41,758 nucleotides of DNA, taken from the NCBI RefSeq assembly GCF_002584535.1, contig NZ_NUOT01000036.1:1-41758 (forward strand), given 5' to 3'. Positions 1-8,948 of this stretch are shown here, one piece after another (position 1 is the stretch's first letter; every line of letters starts with the position of its first letter). This DNA is from Bacillus cereus (lineage in GTDB: Bacteria > Bacillota > Bacilli > Bacillales > Bacillaceae_G). The position numbers were made by a program, and so were the translations under genes. The notes beneath the pieces are model-generated. The model saw only the letters and a program-made list of their open reading frames with translations, searched no databases and was not told where the DNA came from.

Positions 1-1736
1 CATGTCCAAGTAGTCGTTCCGAGTGATCCTGTACCAGACTTCTTAGGTGCAAAAATAGCACCTTGATGACCACCAATGTTATCAATCGTCCAAGATGTCC
101 CTTGAAGTTGTGAATTTACATATGATGATGGTGTATAGTTAATTGGTCCCGCAAAATCGCACCATCCAAAGAATTTACCATAGGCATGAGATTCAAAGAA
201 TGGGGCATTTATCGCAACATTACCCGATTCGCCATCCACAAAGATGTTATTTCCTACAGAACCATTTGATTCACGAACACCTATACTTAACGATGCCTTT
301 GGGTTTCTAATCCGTTCAATTGTCCAATACGTAATTTCCCGTCCGTCTGGCCCTATCGCTTGCGAAATTGTGGATGCTGGTGATCCAGTTAAACTGTAAA
401 ATTCGATTGATGATTCATTAAGATTGATACCGAATCGATTATTAATAGCCTTCATAATTCCTGCTCGGATGTTATTTGCACTAAGAAAACCAACGAATCC
501 TGCATCTGTTACTAAACCTTCATAAGTGAGGGAGTTTTTGAATGTGTGACCACCATCTCGACTTATACCGATTCCTGCACTGTTAAATACAACGATTTCA
601 TTTGGATTTTTAGGATTAATTGCTAAAATCCCATTCTCGAATTTTAATTCGGTTTGAGCACTCTTAATTGCTTCAGTAGCAATTTTTACAGCTTCATCTA
701 GTACGTTGTATCTAACTTTTCCGTCATCAGTCACAATCTCTCCCAGGGTCTTATTAACGTTTTGTAATAACGTACCAGCAAAGTCTTTTCGATAATTTGC
801 TAATGTGACTCGACAAGCGATCGGTTCTAAATTGAAATCATATTCTTCTTCGATTTCCATAATCCTAGTTTCAATATCGACATCCATTGGCTCATAAATA
901 AGAAGGACTCGATCACCTTCGTTCGGGACAATATACGGATACCCCGCTTTCCTCATGTCCACAAAATCAATTGTGATACTTACAAGCGGTGTATCCTGGA
1001 TTGCCTCTCTTAAAGCTCGATCAAGTCCTTCTGTTGTTGTGAAACGATCATCATTTATCTGTGGTGATTCAATAAAGCCGAATATATCTTTGTTAGGGCT
1101 TGTGTATTCCCTCATTAACCCATCTGCGCCATATCCACGAATGTACGTACCAAGATTTTTTGTATCGACATTTCGTTCAAATGTTTTGATATTAAAGTTA
1201 TAGCGGAACTGAAAATCTGTGTCCTCACCAATTCGCGTTTGAAATTTAACTATATTCCCACTGATAGACATTTCAGCTTTATAACGCTCTAAGACTTTCT
1301 TTAATAAAGCTAATCGATTGTCTTTACCGAAGTTTTCAAAGTCTTTAGCATAAAAATTTTCAATTGATACCGGTTGGTATCTTGTATCTTTAAAAACAAA
1401 ATCCAATGCATCTAAAAATTGCATGCTACCATTGTGGACTTCGTATTTTTGTTTATTGATCATATTTACAAAGAAATCATGTATACATTCAACTTGCTTG
1501 TAATAGGTGTTTCCAATAGTTCTTTCTGTTAAAGATTTAATAACATATGTTTCATTATCAAATTCAACTTTATGTTCTTCCTGGACCATTGGAAAGGAAT
1601 GCTGATTATCTTCAGTCGGTAAGGTTAAAAAACTTATTATTTTTTCTCCGTTCACTCGACGGTTTCGTTTAAAGTTTTTAAATCCTGTAAGGATTTCCGT
1701 ATTTCCTTGTAAATCTGTAATTGTGAGAGTTTGCAA
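1..1736 (-). CDS. tail-associated lysin/endopeptidase (Tal), C-terminus cut by window start
   Basis: This is the tail-tip protein that follows Dit in siphoviruses and usually carries the Prophage_tail (endopeptidase tail) fold. The frame is open from 1736 to the first base of the window, giving 578 codons plus two bases, so the C-terminus lies outside. The start is a TTG at 1736 behind AAAGGAG with a 7-nt spacer; no ATG fits. The N-terminal half (about residues 1-370) reads like the hub domain of tail endopeptidases. The part after residue 400 looks like a fibre or carbohydrate-binding extension (for example the GISRDGGHTF segment). It lies 15 nt downstream of dit in the same operon. The family assignment rests on position and sequence style; whether the full protein has a lytic domain cannot be seen. 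Confidence 0.8.
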   Translation of the reverse strand, partial: MQTLTITDLQGNTEILTGFKNFKRNRRVNGEKIISFLTLPTEDNQHSFPMVQEEHKVEFDNETYVIKSLTERTIGNTYYKQVECIHDFFVNMINKQKYEVHNGSMQFLDALDFVFKDTRYQPVSIENFYAKDFENFGKDNRLALLKKVLERYKAEMSISGNIVKFQTRIGEDTDFQFRYNFNIKTFERNVDTKNLGTYIRGYGADGLMREYTSPNKDIFGFIESPQINDDRFTTTEGLDRALREAIQDTPLVSITIDFVDMRKAGYPYIVPNEGDRVLLIYEPMDVDIETRIMEIEEEYDFNLEPIACRVTLANYRKDFAGTLLQNVNKTLGEIVTDDGKVRYNVLDEAVKIATEAIKSAQTELKFENGILAINPKNPNEIVVFNSAGIGISRDGGHTFKNSLTYEGLVTDAGFVGFLSANNIRAGIMKAINNRFGINLNESSIEFYSLTGSPASTISQAIGPDGREITYWTIERIRNPKASLSIGVRESNGSVGNNIFVDGESGNVAINAPFFESHAYGKFFGWCDFAGPINYTPSSYVNSQLQGTSWTIDNIGGHQGAIFAPKKSGTGSLGTTTWT

Positions 1737-1751
1737 ATTATCACTCCTTTC

Positions 1752-2543
1752 TTAGAAACAATAAAAGCGAAAATCAAATGAAATAGAAAAAGCGCCTGTA
1801 GTGCCTGTAATTTCAAATTCATTGACTCCCGCATTTAATCGAATTACTTTTTTATTTGTATCTCGTACAATCGATAAACTATTTTTTGTACTTCTTACTC
1901 GATCTAATCGAATAATATCTGTAGCTGTTGTTTTTCCGTTATACGACCATTCGTCTCCAGTTGTTTTATTCTTGATTTTCAACTTATCTGATGAGCCTGA
2001 AAACGTAATAAGTAATGGAGTGTGTGGGCTTCTTGGATCAACTTTCTCATCACCAGCGTTGTATACAGAAAATGAGTTTGTATTGTACGTATAGCCACTA
2101 CTATTTGATTCTAAGGTTGTATAAACGGATTCTGAGAAAGGAGAAGCTGATTTAAATACAATGTCAAATACTCCGTAATTACCATTTCCTTTTGGTTCAA
2201 TTTCATATCTAGATGCAACTTTTACCTTCCATCTTCTTTCAGGAGTACGGCTACTTATAACATAAAAAGGTTCTTGTGAAGCAAATAAACTAAATATTTG
2301 ATTGCGAAATAAACAAAAGGAATCGATATTTTTTGAACGAAAGAAAATACGAGACTTAATACTGTCTTGTGACTCGAATGTCCCACCTAAATCTATTAAT
2401 CCATGCATACCTGTAACCTTTTCATACACAGTATTAAAGAAGGGTGAAGAAGGTAAAAATGTCAAAACCCTCATTTTCTCATTTGTAGAAATAACAAATG
2501 TTTCACCATTCTCTTTTACTATTGTGAGAGTTTGTTCATTCAT
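1752..2543 (-). CDS. distal tail protein (Dit)
   Basis: The protein has 263 residues, a normal size for Dit, the hexameric ring that joins the tail tube to the tip complex. It opens with a short beta-rich N-terminus (MNEQTLTIVKENGETFVIS) typical of siphovirus tail-component proteins, and its C-terminal half is Ser/Thr/Asn-rich beta sequence like a galectin-type domain. Its ATG overlaps the tape-measure stop by four bases (ATGA), so the two are probably translationally coupled, and tal follows immediately. The order tape measure, Dit, Tal is the usual one for Gram-positive siphoviruses. Confidence 0.85.
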   Translation of the reverse strand: MNEQTLTIVKENGETFVISTNEKMRVLTFLPSSPFFNTVYEKVTGMHGLIDLGGTFESQDSIKSRIFFRSKNIDSFCLFRNQIFSLFASQEPFYVISSRTPERRWKVKVASRYEIEPKGNGNYGVFDIVFKSASPFSESVYTTLESNSSGYTYNTNSFSVYNAGDEKVDPRSPHTPLLITFSGSSDKLKIKNKTTGDEWSYNGKTTATDIIRLDRVRSTKNSLSIVRDTNKKVIRLNAGVNEFEITGTTGAFSISFDFRFYCF

Positions 2544-5500
2544 CCTTTCACCCCTTGTATAAATAAATCTGTACTAAATTTATTTCCTTGTAATAAATCT
2601 AGTGGTGATAATAGTACTTCAGCTAATGCCATGTCATTGACTACAATTTGAACTGGCTGTTTTTGTGATAAATTATAATTGTTGTGATTATACCCTTGTG
2701 TCTGTGCGTTAGGCATTCTTGTAGTTTCTTGTGAATTCATTTGACCTGGCATAGAAAAACTAGGTGTATATACTGTAGGCATATTATTCATTTCAGATTG
2801 AAGTGTATTTGCAGATCGTCGTGCAGCATCTATTAAAAAACGCTTCCCACGATCCATACCTACTCCCATTCCTTCTGGAACGGCGCTACCCACAGGGATC
2901 ATTACTTTTGAAGGACTGTTTATGTCTAAAGCTCCAGAAATGGTACTTTTAATTTCTCCTGCAATTTCTTTCGCTTTACTATAGAGACCACCAGTCGCAG
3001 AATCTAAACCACTTTCAAGTCCTTCTATAATTGATGAACCAATTGAAGATAAATCTATTGAACTGAAAAAACTTTCAACTTCGTGCCACTTATCTTCAAT
3101 GCCGTTTTTTACTTCTGACATTTTATCTTTTACGGCTTGTACCTTTTCTTCAAACTTTCGAGATACAGTATTTTTGATTTCTTCAACTGCATTACTTGCT
3201 GAAGTTTTTGTGTCTTCCCACCATGTCGTTACACCTGACCAGAGGTCTTGCATTTTTCGAACTACATCATCTTTCATAACTTGGTACTTAGATTTTATTT
3301 CTCCAGTTTCCCAATCCACCTGGTTTACATGTTCACCCGCTTGCGCTTGTGCTTCACTCACAATTTCTTGATGTTTATCTCTTGCTGTTGAAACAGTGCC
3401 GTCATACTGGCGTTTTGCTTCAGCGATAATTGCATCAGCTTCTTCAGCTGTAATGGTTTTATTTTCATCACGTTGACGAATAGCTTCGGCAATTTTGTCG
3501 TCACAGGTTTTCTTAGCATCGGCTATAACTTTATCCCTTGCTTCTGCACTATGCTGTACAACTTCCGCTGCTTGTCTAGCTGAAATTTCACTAGCCTGTA
3601 AACGCATATTTTCGAGAATTACCTTTTGTTCCATTTGGTTTTTAGACATATGTTCAACGGCAACTCTGTCCATTTCATCTTGTAAAGCTTGTAAAGAAAT
3701 TCTTTCTGATGTAGTCAATTCACGTTTTTCATTCGCTGCTGTTTGAATAATTTCTTTGATTTTGTTTTCTTTTTCTTGTGTCTTTAGCTTTTCTTGTTCA
3801 TAACGTTGATTCATTTGTTCCATTCTTTTGTTTTCTTCCTCAGAAGTTAAAACATACGAATCAGCAAAGAACTTTTTAAGTCCTTCCATCTCTTTTTGTT
3901 GTCTTGCGTTTGTTTTTTCAATGATTGTGTTAGTTAATTTATCATACTGTCCGATTAACTTTTGTGACTGTTCTTCTGTTATTACTTCGTGATTCAATCT
4001 AATTTCAGTTAACTTTTGTCTAATGCCATCAGATAACTTGAAATACTCACCTAGCACTTTCTTTGTGGAGGAACTTACTTTACCCTCTGTATTCGTAGCA
4101 AAACGATCCACTGAAGCAATACTGTCCTCAGTTGCTTTTTGATACGCTTTATAAGCGACCACACCAGTTCCGATCAGCGCCGCTGCTACCAATCCGACCG
4201 GACCAAGTAATAACCCTATGGCACTTCCTAAGAATCCAACTGCAGCACTAGCAAGACCTGCAGCACCACCAACAATCCCCAATGATGTTGCTAATGCTCC
4301 AATCCCTGACATAATCATTCCGACTGCTGCTAGAACTACACCTATCGCTGTAGCTACTGCAGTTAATGCAAGGACAATACCACCTGTAATTGCAATAGCT
4401 TTTTGCACAGGACCTGGAAGGGCATTGAATCCCTCAACAAGTTTTTGTAAACCAGCAACAAATACACTAATCACAGGAGCTAGTGCATCACCAATTGTTT
4501 TTTTCATTGTAGAAAATGCTGAATTGAGTAGTGTAATACGTCCTTTTAAAGTATCAAGTTTAGTTGCTGCAACATCAGCTGCTGTAACTTTTGACATGGA
4601 ATCCCACATCTCGTTAACACCTTTAGCTCCTTCTTTAAATAGTATTGTTGCACCACGTACAGCATCAGAACCAAATAATGTCTCTAACGCCATACTACGT
4701 TGTTGGTCGGTTAAGCCTTTCATTGATTCATTAAGAGTTCCAGAGATATTTTCTAAACTTTGAATATGGCCTTGTTGATCATAGAACTTTGATGATAAGA
4801 ATGATGAACTTACTGCCAGTTCGCGAAACGTAGTATCGCATTTGTCATTCCATTTTTTCACACCTTCTAATTGCATTACATACTGCCCTAATGAATTTTC
4901 TATATCCGTAACACTATGAGACACAGGAGTAATTCCATTTTTGACTAAGAAATCAAATCCAGCTTGTGCATTATATGTTATCAGCCCTAAATCTCTCATT
5001 TGCTTAAAAGCTTCTTTAGTTGTTGGATTCAGTCTCATAAGCATCGTTTTAAGTGATGTACCTGCATCAGAACCTTTTAATCCGTTTTGTGCAAAAACCG
5101 CTAAAGCTGTAGCAGTATCCTTGAATGTCATCCCCGCTCCTGCTGCGACTGCTGATGATGCTGAAAGTCCATATTTTAACTCGCGTACATCAGTTGCAGA
5201 AGCATTCGCTGCACCACTCAAAATATTTGCCGCATCTGCCACTGAGAGATGATCTGCTTTAAATGCGTTTAGTGCTGTTGATGCAATTTCAGCTGCCTCT
5301 CCTAGTTCCAATTCTCCTGCGGTTGCTAAGTTAAGAGCACCCTCTAAGCCACCATTAATAATGTCAGTTAAACCAACACCTGCTTTTATTAATTCCTCAA
5401 CGCCTTTACCTGCTTCCACAGAAGAAAATCTTGTTTTCTCTCCCATTTCTACTGATAATTCGCTTAACTTTTTCATCTCTTCGCCAGTAGAACCCGATAC

Positions 5501-6358
5501 TGCTTTGACGTTAGCCATCTGTTGTTCAAAGTTCATGGATTCTTCCACAGCTGATTTTAGTCCTCGACCAATTGCGTAAGTCATCCCACCAAATACCATG
5601 CTGATTTGCATTCCTGCATTTTGTAAATGGTTACCCAATGTCTCCATGCGACTCCCGAAGTTCAATAGACGATTGCTTTGCTGATCTAATTCATTATTTG
5701 ATTGACGTAATTCATTTTCAAATCGATTAAGTTCAGCAGTAGCACGATGAATTTGTTCAGCATAATGTTGCGCTGATTGACTCGCTTCACCTTCTTCTGT
5801 TTTGGCGCGATTATACGCTTGTTGAAGTTCCCTAATTTTCTCTTTTTGTTTATCCACCATACGAGATAAAACATCAACTTTAGCTCGCGTTTGTTCAGTC
5901 GCATTAGAAAATCCGCCCATACCTGTTGTAATAGACTGAAATTCAGCCTGTAGGGATTTTAAAGAATTATTTAACTTATCCATCCCTTTTTGTTCAGCTT
6001 GCTTATTAACTTGCTTTAATTCATTTTCAAATCTATTTAAATCAGCTACAGCTTTATTTACTTGTGAAGCATACCGCTGGGTTGCAGCATCATTTTCACC
6101 TAATTTAGCTTTATTTTGATCGTAGGCTTGTCTTAATGCTCTAATTTTTTCTTTTTGCGCTTCAATGATCCTATTAAGTGCATCCGTTTTAGCTCGTGTT
6201 TGTTCACTGGCATTAGCAAAGCCACCCATACCTGTACTGATTGATTTCAATTCATTCTGTAATGTCCTTACTGCACGGCCCGAATTTGCTATACCTTGAC
6301 GAAAATTCACGTTATCAAGGGAAAGTCTAACTACTAAATTGTTCATTTCATTTGCCAA
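2540..6358 (-). CDS. tail tape measure protein
   Basis: At 1272 residues this is the longest gene in the window and sits where the tape measure belongs, after the gpG/gpGT chaperones. Residues about 30-118 and 133-222 are two copies of one coiled-coil repeat, each containing an STGMGGF or TTGMGGF motif about 103 residues apart. A PhageMin_Tail-type region follows at roughly 260-480. A long Gly/Ala-rich hydrophobic stretch lies at about 646-736, and a second charged coiled coil at about 790-1000. The start is TTG at 6358 behind AAGGAGGTGAGA. With the usual rule of about 1.5 angstrom per residue the tail would be near 190 nm, which makes this a siphovirus. The antisense frames within it are shadows. 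Confidence 0.95.
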   Translation of the reverse strand: MANEMNNLVVRLSLDNVNFRQGIANSGRAVRTLQNELKSISTGMGGFANASEQTRAKTDALNRIIEAQKEKIRALRQAYDQNKAKLGENDAATQRYASQVNKAVADLNRFENELKQVNKQAEQKGMDKLNNSLKSLQAEFQSITTGMGGFSNATEQTRAKVDVLSRMVDKQKEKIRELQQAYNRAKTEEGEASQSAQHYAEQIHRATAELNRFENELRQSNNELDQQSNRLLNFGSRMETLGNHLQNAGMQISMVFGGMTYAIGRGLKSAVEESMNFEQQMANVKAVSGSTGEEMKKLSELSVEMGEKTRFSSVEAGKGVEELIKAGVGLTDIINGGLEGALNLATAGELELGEAAEIASTALNAFKADHLSVADAANILSGAANASATDVRELKYGLSASSAVAAGAGMTFKDTATALAVFAQNGLKGSDAGTSLKTMLMRLNPTTKEAFKQMRDLGLITYNAQAGFDFLVKNGITPVSHSVTDIENSLGQYVMQLEGVKKWNDKCDTTFRELAVSSSFLSSKFYDQQGHIQSLENISGTLNESMKGLTDQQRSMALETLFGSDAVRGATILFKEGAKGVNEMWDSMSKVTAADVAATKLDTLKGRITLLNSAFSTMKKTIGDALAPVISVFVAGLQKLVEGFNALPGPVQKAIAITGGIVLALTAVATAIGVVLAAVGMIMSGIGALATSLGIVGGAAGLASAAVGFLGSAIGLLLGPVGLVAAALIGTGVVAYKAYQKATEDSIASVDRFATNTEGKVSSSTKKVLGEYFKLSDGIRQKLTEIRLNHEVITEEQSQKLIGQYDKLTNTIIEKTNARQQKEMEGLKKFFADSYVLTSEEENKRMEQMNQRYEQEKLKTQEKENKIKEIIQTAANEKRELTTSERISLQALQDEMDRVAVEHMSKNQMEQKVILENMRLQASEISARQAAEVVQHSAEARDKVIADAKKTCDDKIAEAIRQRDENKTITAEEADAIIAEAKRQYDGTVSTARDKHQEIVSEAQAQAGEHVNQVDWETGEIKSKYQVMKDDVVRKMQDLWSGVTTWWEDTKTSASNAVEEIKNTVSRKFEEKVQAVKDKMSEVKNGIEDKWHEVESFFSSIDLSSIGSSIIEGLESGLDSATGGLYSKAKEIAGEIKSTISGALDINSPSKVMIPVGSAVPEGMGVGMDRGKRFLIDAARRSANTLQSEMNNMPTVYTPSFSMPGQMNSQETTRMPNAQTQGYNHNNYNLSQKQPVQIVVNDMALAEVLLSPLDLLQGNKFSTDLFIQGVKG

Positions 6359-6373
6359 TGTCTCACCTCCTTG

Positions 6374-6583
6374 CTAGATAATGTTTTCTGCCAGAACTTC
6401 TATTTCATTAGGATTTTCATTGTTTGAATTATCTTGACTACGTTCTTTTTGCATAAGTCTTAAATAATGCCAAATATCCATTTCATTATCGATATGATAA
6501 TGTTTATACCCTTGTCGCAATAAAGAGAGGTAGAGTTCGTCCATAAATTCACTGAACGTTAACCCTCCTCCCTCTACGCGTTT
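6374..6583 (-). CDS. gpT-like extension of the tail assembly chaperone, reached by -1 frameshift
   Basis: A short frame with no start of its own continues past the gpG stop codon (6574) in the -1 frame and ends with TAG at 6374, 16 nt before the tape measure start. It begins KRVEGGGLTFSEFMDELYLS, a sequence style typical of the second half of gpG-gpGT fusions. The heptamer A AAC CCA at 6583-6589 fits X XXY YYZ in the gpG frame, so slippage there joins the two parts. The fusion chaperones the tape measure during tail assembly. It would otherwise be missed because it lacks an ATG. Confidence 0.75.
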   Translation of the reverse strand, partial: KRVEGGGLTFSEFMDELYLSLLRQGYKHYHIDNEMDIWHYLRLMQKERSQDNSNNENPNEIEVLAENII

Positions 6584-6891
6584 GGGTTTTCTTCTTCTCC
6601 AGTTCCAGGTGTACCACCAGCCGCTTCCACAGTTTCATTAATAATTGCGTTAATTACATCTGAAGTTGTCGATAAGAATTTACGGGCATCCACACCATCC
6701 CAATATTGATCTAATGTAAATTGATTACCATACACTTTCACTACATATTGAACCATTTTATCCATGTCTTCTGGACTAGGATTGTTTGGAATATCGGCAA
6801 GTTCAGGGGCTTGACGTATAAGACGGGCCGGAATAAATTCTGGCATGTTAAAAGTTTGTTTTTCTCCAGCGATTATTAAAGCTAATTTCAT
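6574..6891 (-). CDS. tail assembly chaperone (gpG-like)
   Basis: This 105-residue acidic protein lies between the major tail protein and the tape measure, the fixed position of gpG-type chaperones. Its C-terminus is a run of Gly, Glu and Pro ending at TAG 6574, within which the slippery heptamer sits. The start ATG at 6891 has a good AAGGAGG site. An intrinsic terminator hairpin lies about 20 nt upstream of that site, so expression relative to the major tail protein is probably reduced. Confidence 0.8.
   Translation of the reverse strand: MKLALIIAGEKQTFNMPEFIPARLIRQAPELADIPNNPSPEDMDKMVQYVVKVYGNQFTLDQYWDGVDARKFLSTTSDVINAIINETVEAAGGTPGTGEEENPNA
6583..6589 (-). promoter_or_regulatory. -1 ribosomal frameshift slippery heptamer A AAC CCA
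   Basis: In the gpG frame the codons read GAA AAC CCA AAC GCG TAG. A -1 slip re-pairs the AAC and CCA tRNAs on AAA and CCC, and translation then continues into the open gpT frame. A GA-rich, SD-like stretch (AGAGGGAGGAGGG, 6563-6575) lies downstream rather than upstream. The heptamer is plausible but less common than AAAAAAG-type sites. Confidence 0.6.
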
Positions 6892-6913
6892 AGTTTATTC
6901 CTCCTTAGTTAAT

Positions 6914-6942
6914 AAAAAAAGAGAGAGCCTTTGCTCCCTCTT
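6914..6942 (-). terminator. intrinsic terminator after the major tail protein gene
   Basis: In the minus-strand transcript AAGAGGGAGC, a four-base loop and GCTCTCTCTT form a 10-bp stem with one G-U pair, followed by a run of seven Ts. The stem overlaps the stop codon of the major tail protein. Only about 20 nt separate it from the next ribosome site, so it probably attenuates rather than ends the operon. Confidence 0.8.
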
Positions 6943-7546
6943 ACTGTCCTGTTGGTGGTGTAACTGTTTTTTCATATACCTTTTTAAACCAATTATCTCC
7001 GATAGCTTTTGTGAATGTAGGTTCATCGGCATCAGCCGTGAATTTCGGTCTATCATCGAAATCACGTTCAATAAACGATCCTTTAAGTTTTGTAGTCTGG
7101 AAGTTTGGTTTATCCTTCTTAGTTTCAGCTTCTTCTTCCTCTTGTGAAAGCTTCCCTTTAAGTAACCAAACATAACGATACTTGCCATTTGCCTTTAAAA
7201 AACGGTATCCAATCGCTAAATAAGGTTTATCTCCTTCGCGTTTTTCGTCTAATACACCGTCTGTAACTTCTGGATATCCTTCAATATCTGCTTTTGCTGA
7301 TAATGAAAGTCCACGAACTTCAATTTCAACTTCCACTTCTCCATCAGATTCAGCAATCTCTGATTTTTTATTATCACTATACATTATTTCTGATGCTACC
7401 TTTTTTGACGTTTTCACTTTAACTGCGCCTTCTAATTTTTTTACATCTGCATAAGAAACACCTGACGCATCATCTTTTATTAATTTTGCATAAACAAGAC
7501 TATCAACACCGACAGTCGAACTAATTGTAATAATTTCTCCAGCCAT
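6941..7546 (-). CDS. major tail (tube) protein
   Basis: A 201-residue protein of the phi13-type major tail family. It assembles into the hexameric rings of the tail tube. It lies after the tail-completion genes and before gpG, as expected. It is beta-rich and charged, with a Lys/Glu-rich segment at about 130-150. It abuts the upstream gene directly (7547) and is followed by a strong hairpin terminator, a common way of making this gene the most highly expressed of the tail block. Confidence 0.85.
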   Translation of the reverse strand: MAGEIITISSTVGVDSLVYAKLIKDDASGVSYADVKKLEGAVKVKTSKKVASEIMYSDNKKSEIAESDGEVEVEIEVRGLSLSAKADIEGYPEVTDGVLDEKREGDKPYLAIGYRFLKANGKYRYVWLLKGKLSQEEEEAETKKDKPNFQTTKLKGSFIERDFDDRPKFTADADEPTFTKAIGDNWFKKVYEKTVTPPTGQ

Positions 7547-7906
7547 TTATAATTCCACTCCTTTCGCGAATCGCATCGCGTAATGAAAAATTTGTGTATC
7601 TTCTTCATATAAATCAGCAACCGCATAGCGTGAAAAATCAATACTTTTCATGATTTCATTCACTTTTTTATGAATTGCTGTTGTACTACCCTTTGACCAA
7701 ATATCAATTTGAAATGTGATTTCACTTTCACTTTCCTCGTTATCTGCAAAGCCATCTGGCCTATTGTTTAATTCAAAGAATGTAATCCGCGGAAACTCTT
7801 CTGCATTCTTGGCTTTGCGATAATAAACGCGTTTTCCACCTAATAAAGAAACAAGCTCCTGACTATTTTCAAGAGCTTGCACAATTTCGGGGCGCAAATT
7901 TATCAT
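7547..7906 (-). CDS. tail completion/terminator protein (DUF3168-like)
   Basis: This 119-residue protein has the features of small tail-terminator proteins: an N-terminal helix with LVSLLGGKRVYY, and an ITFQIDIWSK strand typical of DUF3168. It caps the tail tube at the head-proximal end. It overlaps the upstream HK97 gp10-like gene by four bases (ATGA) and abuts the major tail gene. Confidence 0.75.
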   Translation of the reverse strand: MINLRPEIVQALENSQELVSLLGGKRVYYRKAKNAEEFPRITFFELNNRPDGFADNEESESEITFQIDIWSKGSTTAIHKKVNEIMKSIDFSRYAVADLYEEDTQIFHYAMRFAKGVEL

Positions 7907-8337
7907 AAATTCAGCCTCATTTCATTCTCCAAGATGTCTGTCATAGCACGAATTGCAGCTTCTTTTGAAGAATTAAAGCCTGGTTCTATAAATGGTTCAG
8001 CAGCCATTTTAGATGTTCCCCATTCTACGAACTTTCCATAGAAATAAGGGGAACGATCCGCTTTATCTATCCCAATCTTGATAGTTTTTATACCATCTTC
8101 CATTCTTGCTTTCGTAACTCGTATATTATCAGCCAAATGTTGTCCTGTGCGCCACGGCTCGCTTTTTGTTGCCTTTTTAGGGCTAGCACTTCTTGGAGCT
8201 ATTTCTGAAATAGCTTTTCTAATAGGCTCGCCACCTGCTGCAAGAGCTTTATCTTCAATCTTTTCTCCACGTAGACCCATTTGTTCTAATTCCGAAATCA
8301 AACGATCAAAACCTAATAAATCTACACCATCAGCCAT
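7903..8337 (-). CDS. HK97 gp10-like tail completion/head-tail protein
   Basis: The 144-residue product matches HK97 gp10-type proteins: an N-terminal helix (GFDRLISELEQMG), a central basic stretch, and the EWGTSKMAAEPFIEPGF motif near residue 108 that marks this family. It takes part in tail completion and head-tail joining. Coding overlaps of eight and four bases with its neighbours show a tightly packed operon. Confidence 0.85.
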   Translation of the reverse strand: MADGVDLLGFDRLISELEQMGLRGEKIEDKALAAGGEPIRKAISEIAPRSASPKKATKSEPWRTGQHLADNIRVTKARMEDGIKTIKIGIDKADRSPYFYGKFVEWGTSKMAAEPFIEPGFNSSKEAAIRAMTDILENEMRLNL

Positions 8338-8653
8338 TCATTCCACCACGCTTCCACATGATTGATAACGTGTGTTTATCAGTTGGAATAACTGAAACAA
8401 TGTCATAAATTGTGTTCTTATACTTAATTTTCATATCGGCAGTTACATCATTACGAAATCGGATTTCTGTTTCACCTTGGATTTCGCTATTAGCTGCGGC
8501 TGCTTCAAAGTATTTTCTTCCCTTTAAAAAAATGAAAGAACCCCATACAGTAAAAGAATCTTTATATCCTTCTATTGGCTCACCATCTGGGCTCTTTACA
8601 TCCTCGTCTATTACTTGGAACGTAAGACGTTTATCTAATTTACCTGGATTCAT
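8330..8653 (-). CDS. head-tail adaptor/stopper protein (SPP1 gp16-like)
   Basis: The protein has 107 residues, and its start MNPGKLDKRLTFQ is the classic opening of the Phage_H_T_join family. It contains the DSFTVWGSFIFLKGRKYFEA segment also seen in these stoppers. It seals the connector after DNA packaging and provides the docking surface for the tail. It overlaps both neighbours. Confidence 0.88.
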   Translation of the reverse strand: MNPGKLDKRLTFQVIDEDVKSPDGEPIEGYKDSFTVWGSFIFLKGRKYFEAAAANSEIQGETEIRFRNDVTADMKIKYKNTIYDIVSVIPTDKHTLSIMWKRGGMNG

Positions 8654-8937
8654 GTGGAATCACCTACACAATATTGCAATTGAACTAGTATCGACTGTAA
8701 ACTAAATGCTAATTGTTCAGCTTTCCCAACCGCTTCGCGATTTTCATGCCAATGAGAAATTAAAATACGAGCTGCTAATTTAGCAAGCTCGCTCTTAAAA
8801 TCTACATTTTTACTTGTTGCATTCTTAATATATATTTCAGCCGCTTCTATGAAAGATGTAATGAGATCGTCCTCCTCATCACCATCCACACGAAGATATT
8901 TTTTTGCTTCCTCTAATGTTAGCACCAAGAAGGACAC
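8650..8937 (-). CDS. head-tail connector protein (HK97 gp6-like)
   Basis: A 95-residue mostly helical protein starting MSFLVLTLEEAKKYLRVDGD, the typical opening of the gp6-like connector family (also called the QLRG family of DNA-packaging proteins). It forms a ring beneath the portal. It lies directly after the capsid gene and overlaps the stopper gene. Confidence 0.85.
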   Translation of the reverse strand: MSFLVLTLEEAKKYLRVDGDEEDDLITSFIEAAEIYIKNATSKNVDFKSELAKLAARILISHWHENREAVGKAEQLAFSLQSILVQLQYCVGDST

Positions 8938-8948
8938 CCCCTACTTTA

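Noticed and set aside
4218-4763. 181-codon plus-strand frame inside the tape measure gene
   Set aside because: It is an antisense shadow of the Gly/Ala-rich part of the tape measure, without a ribosome site or recognisable sequence.
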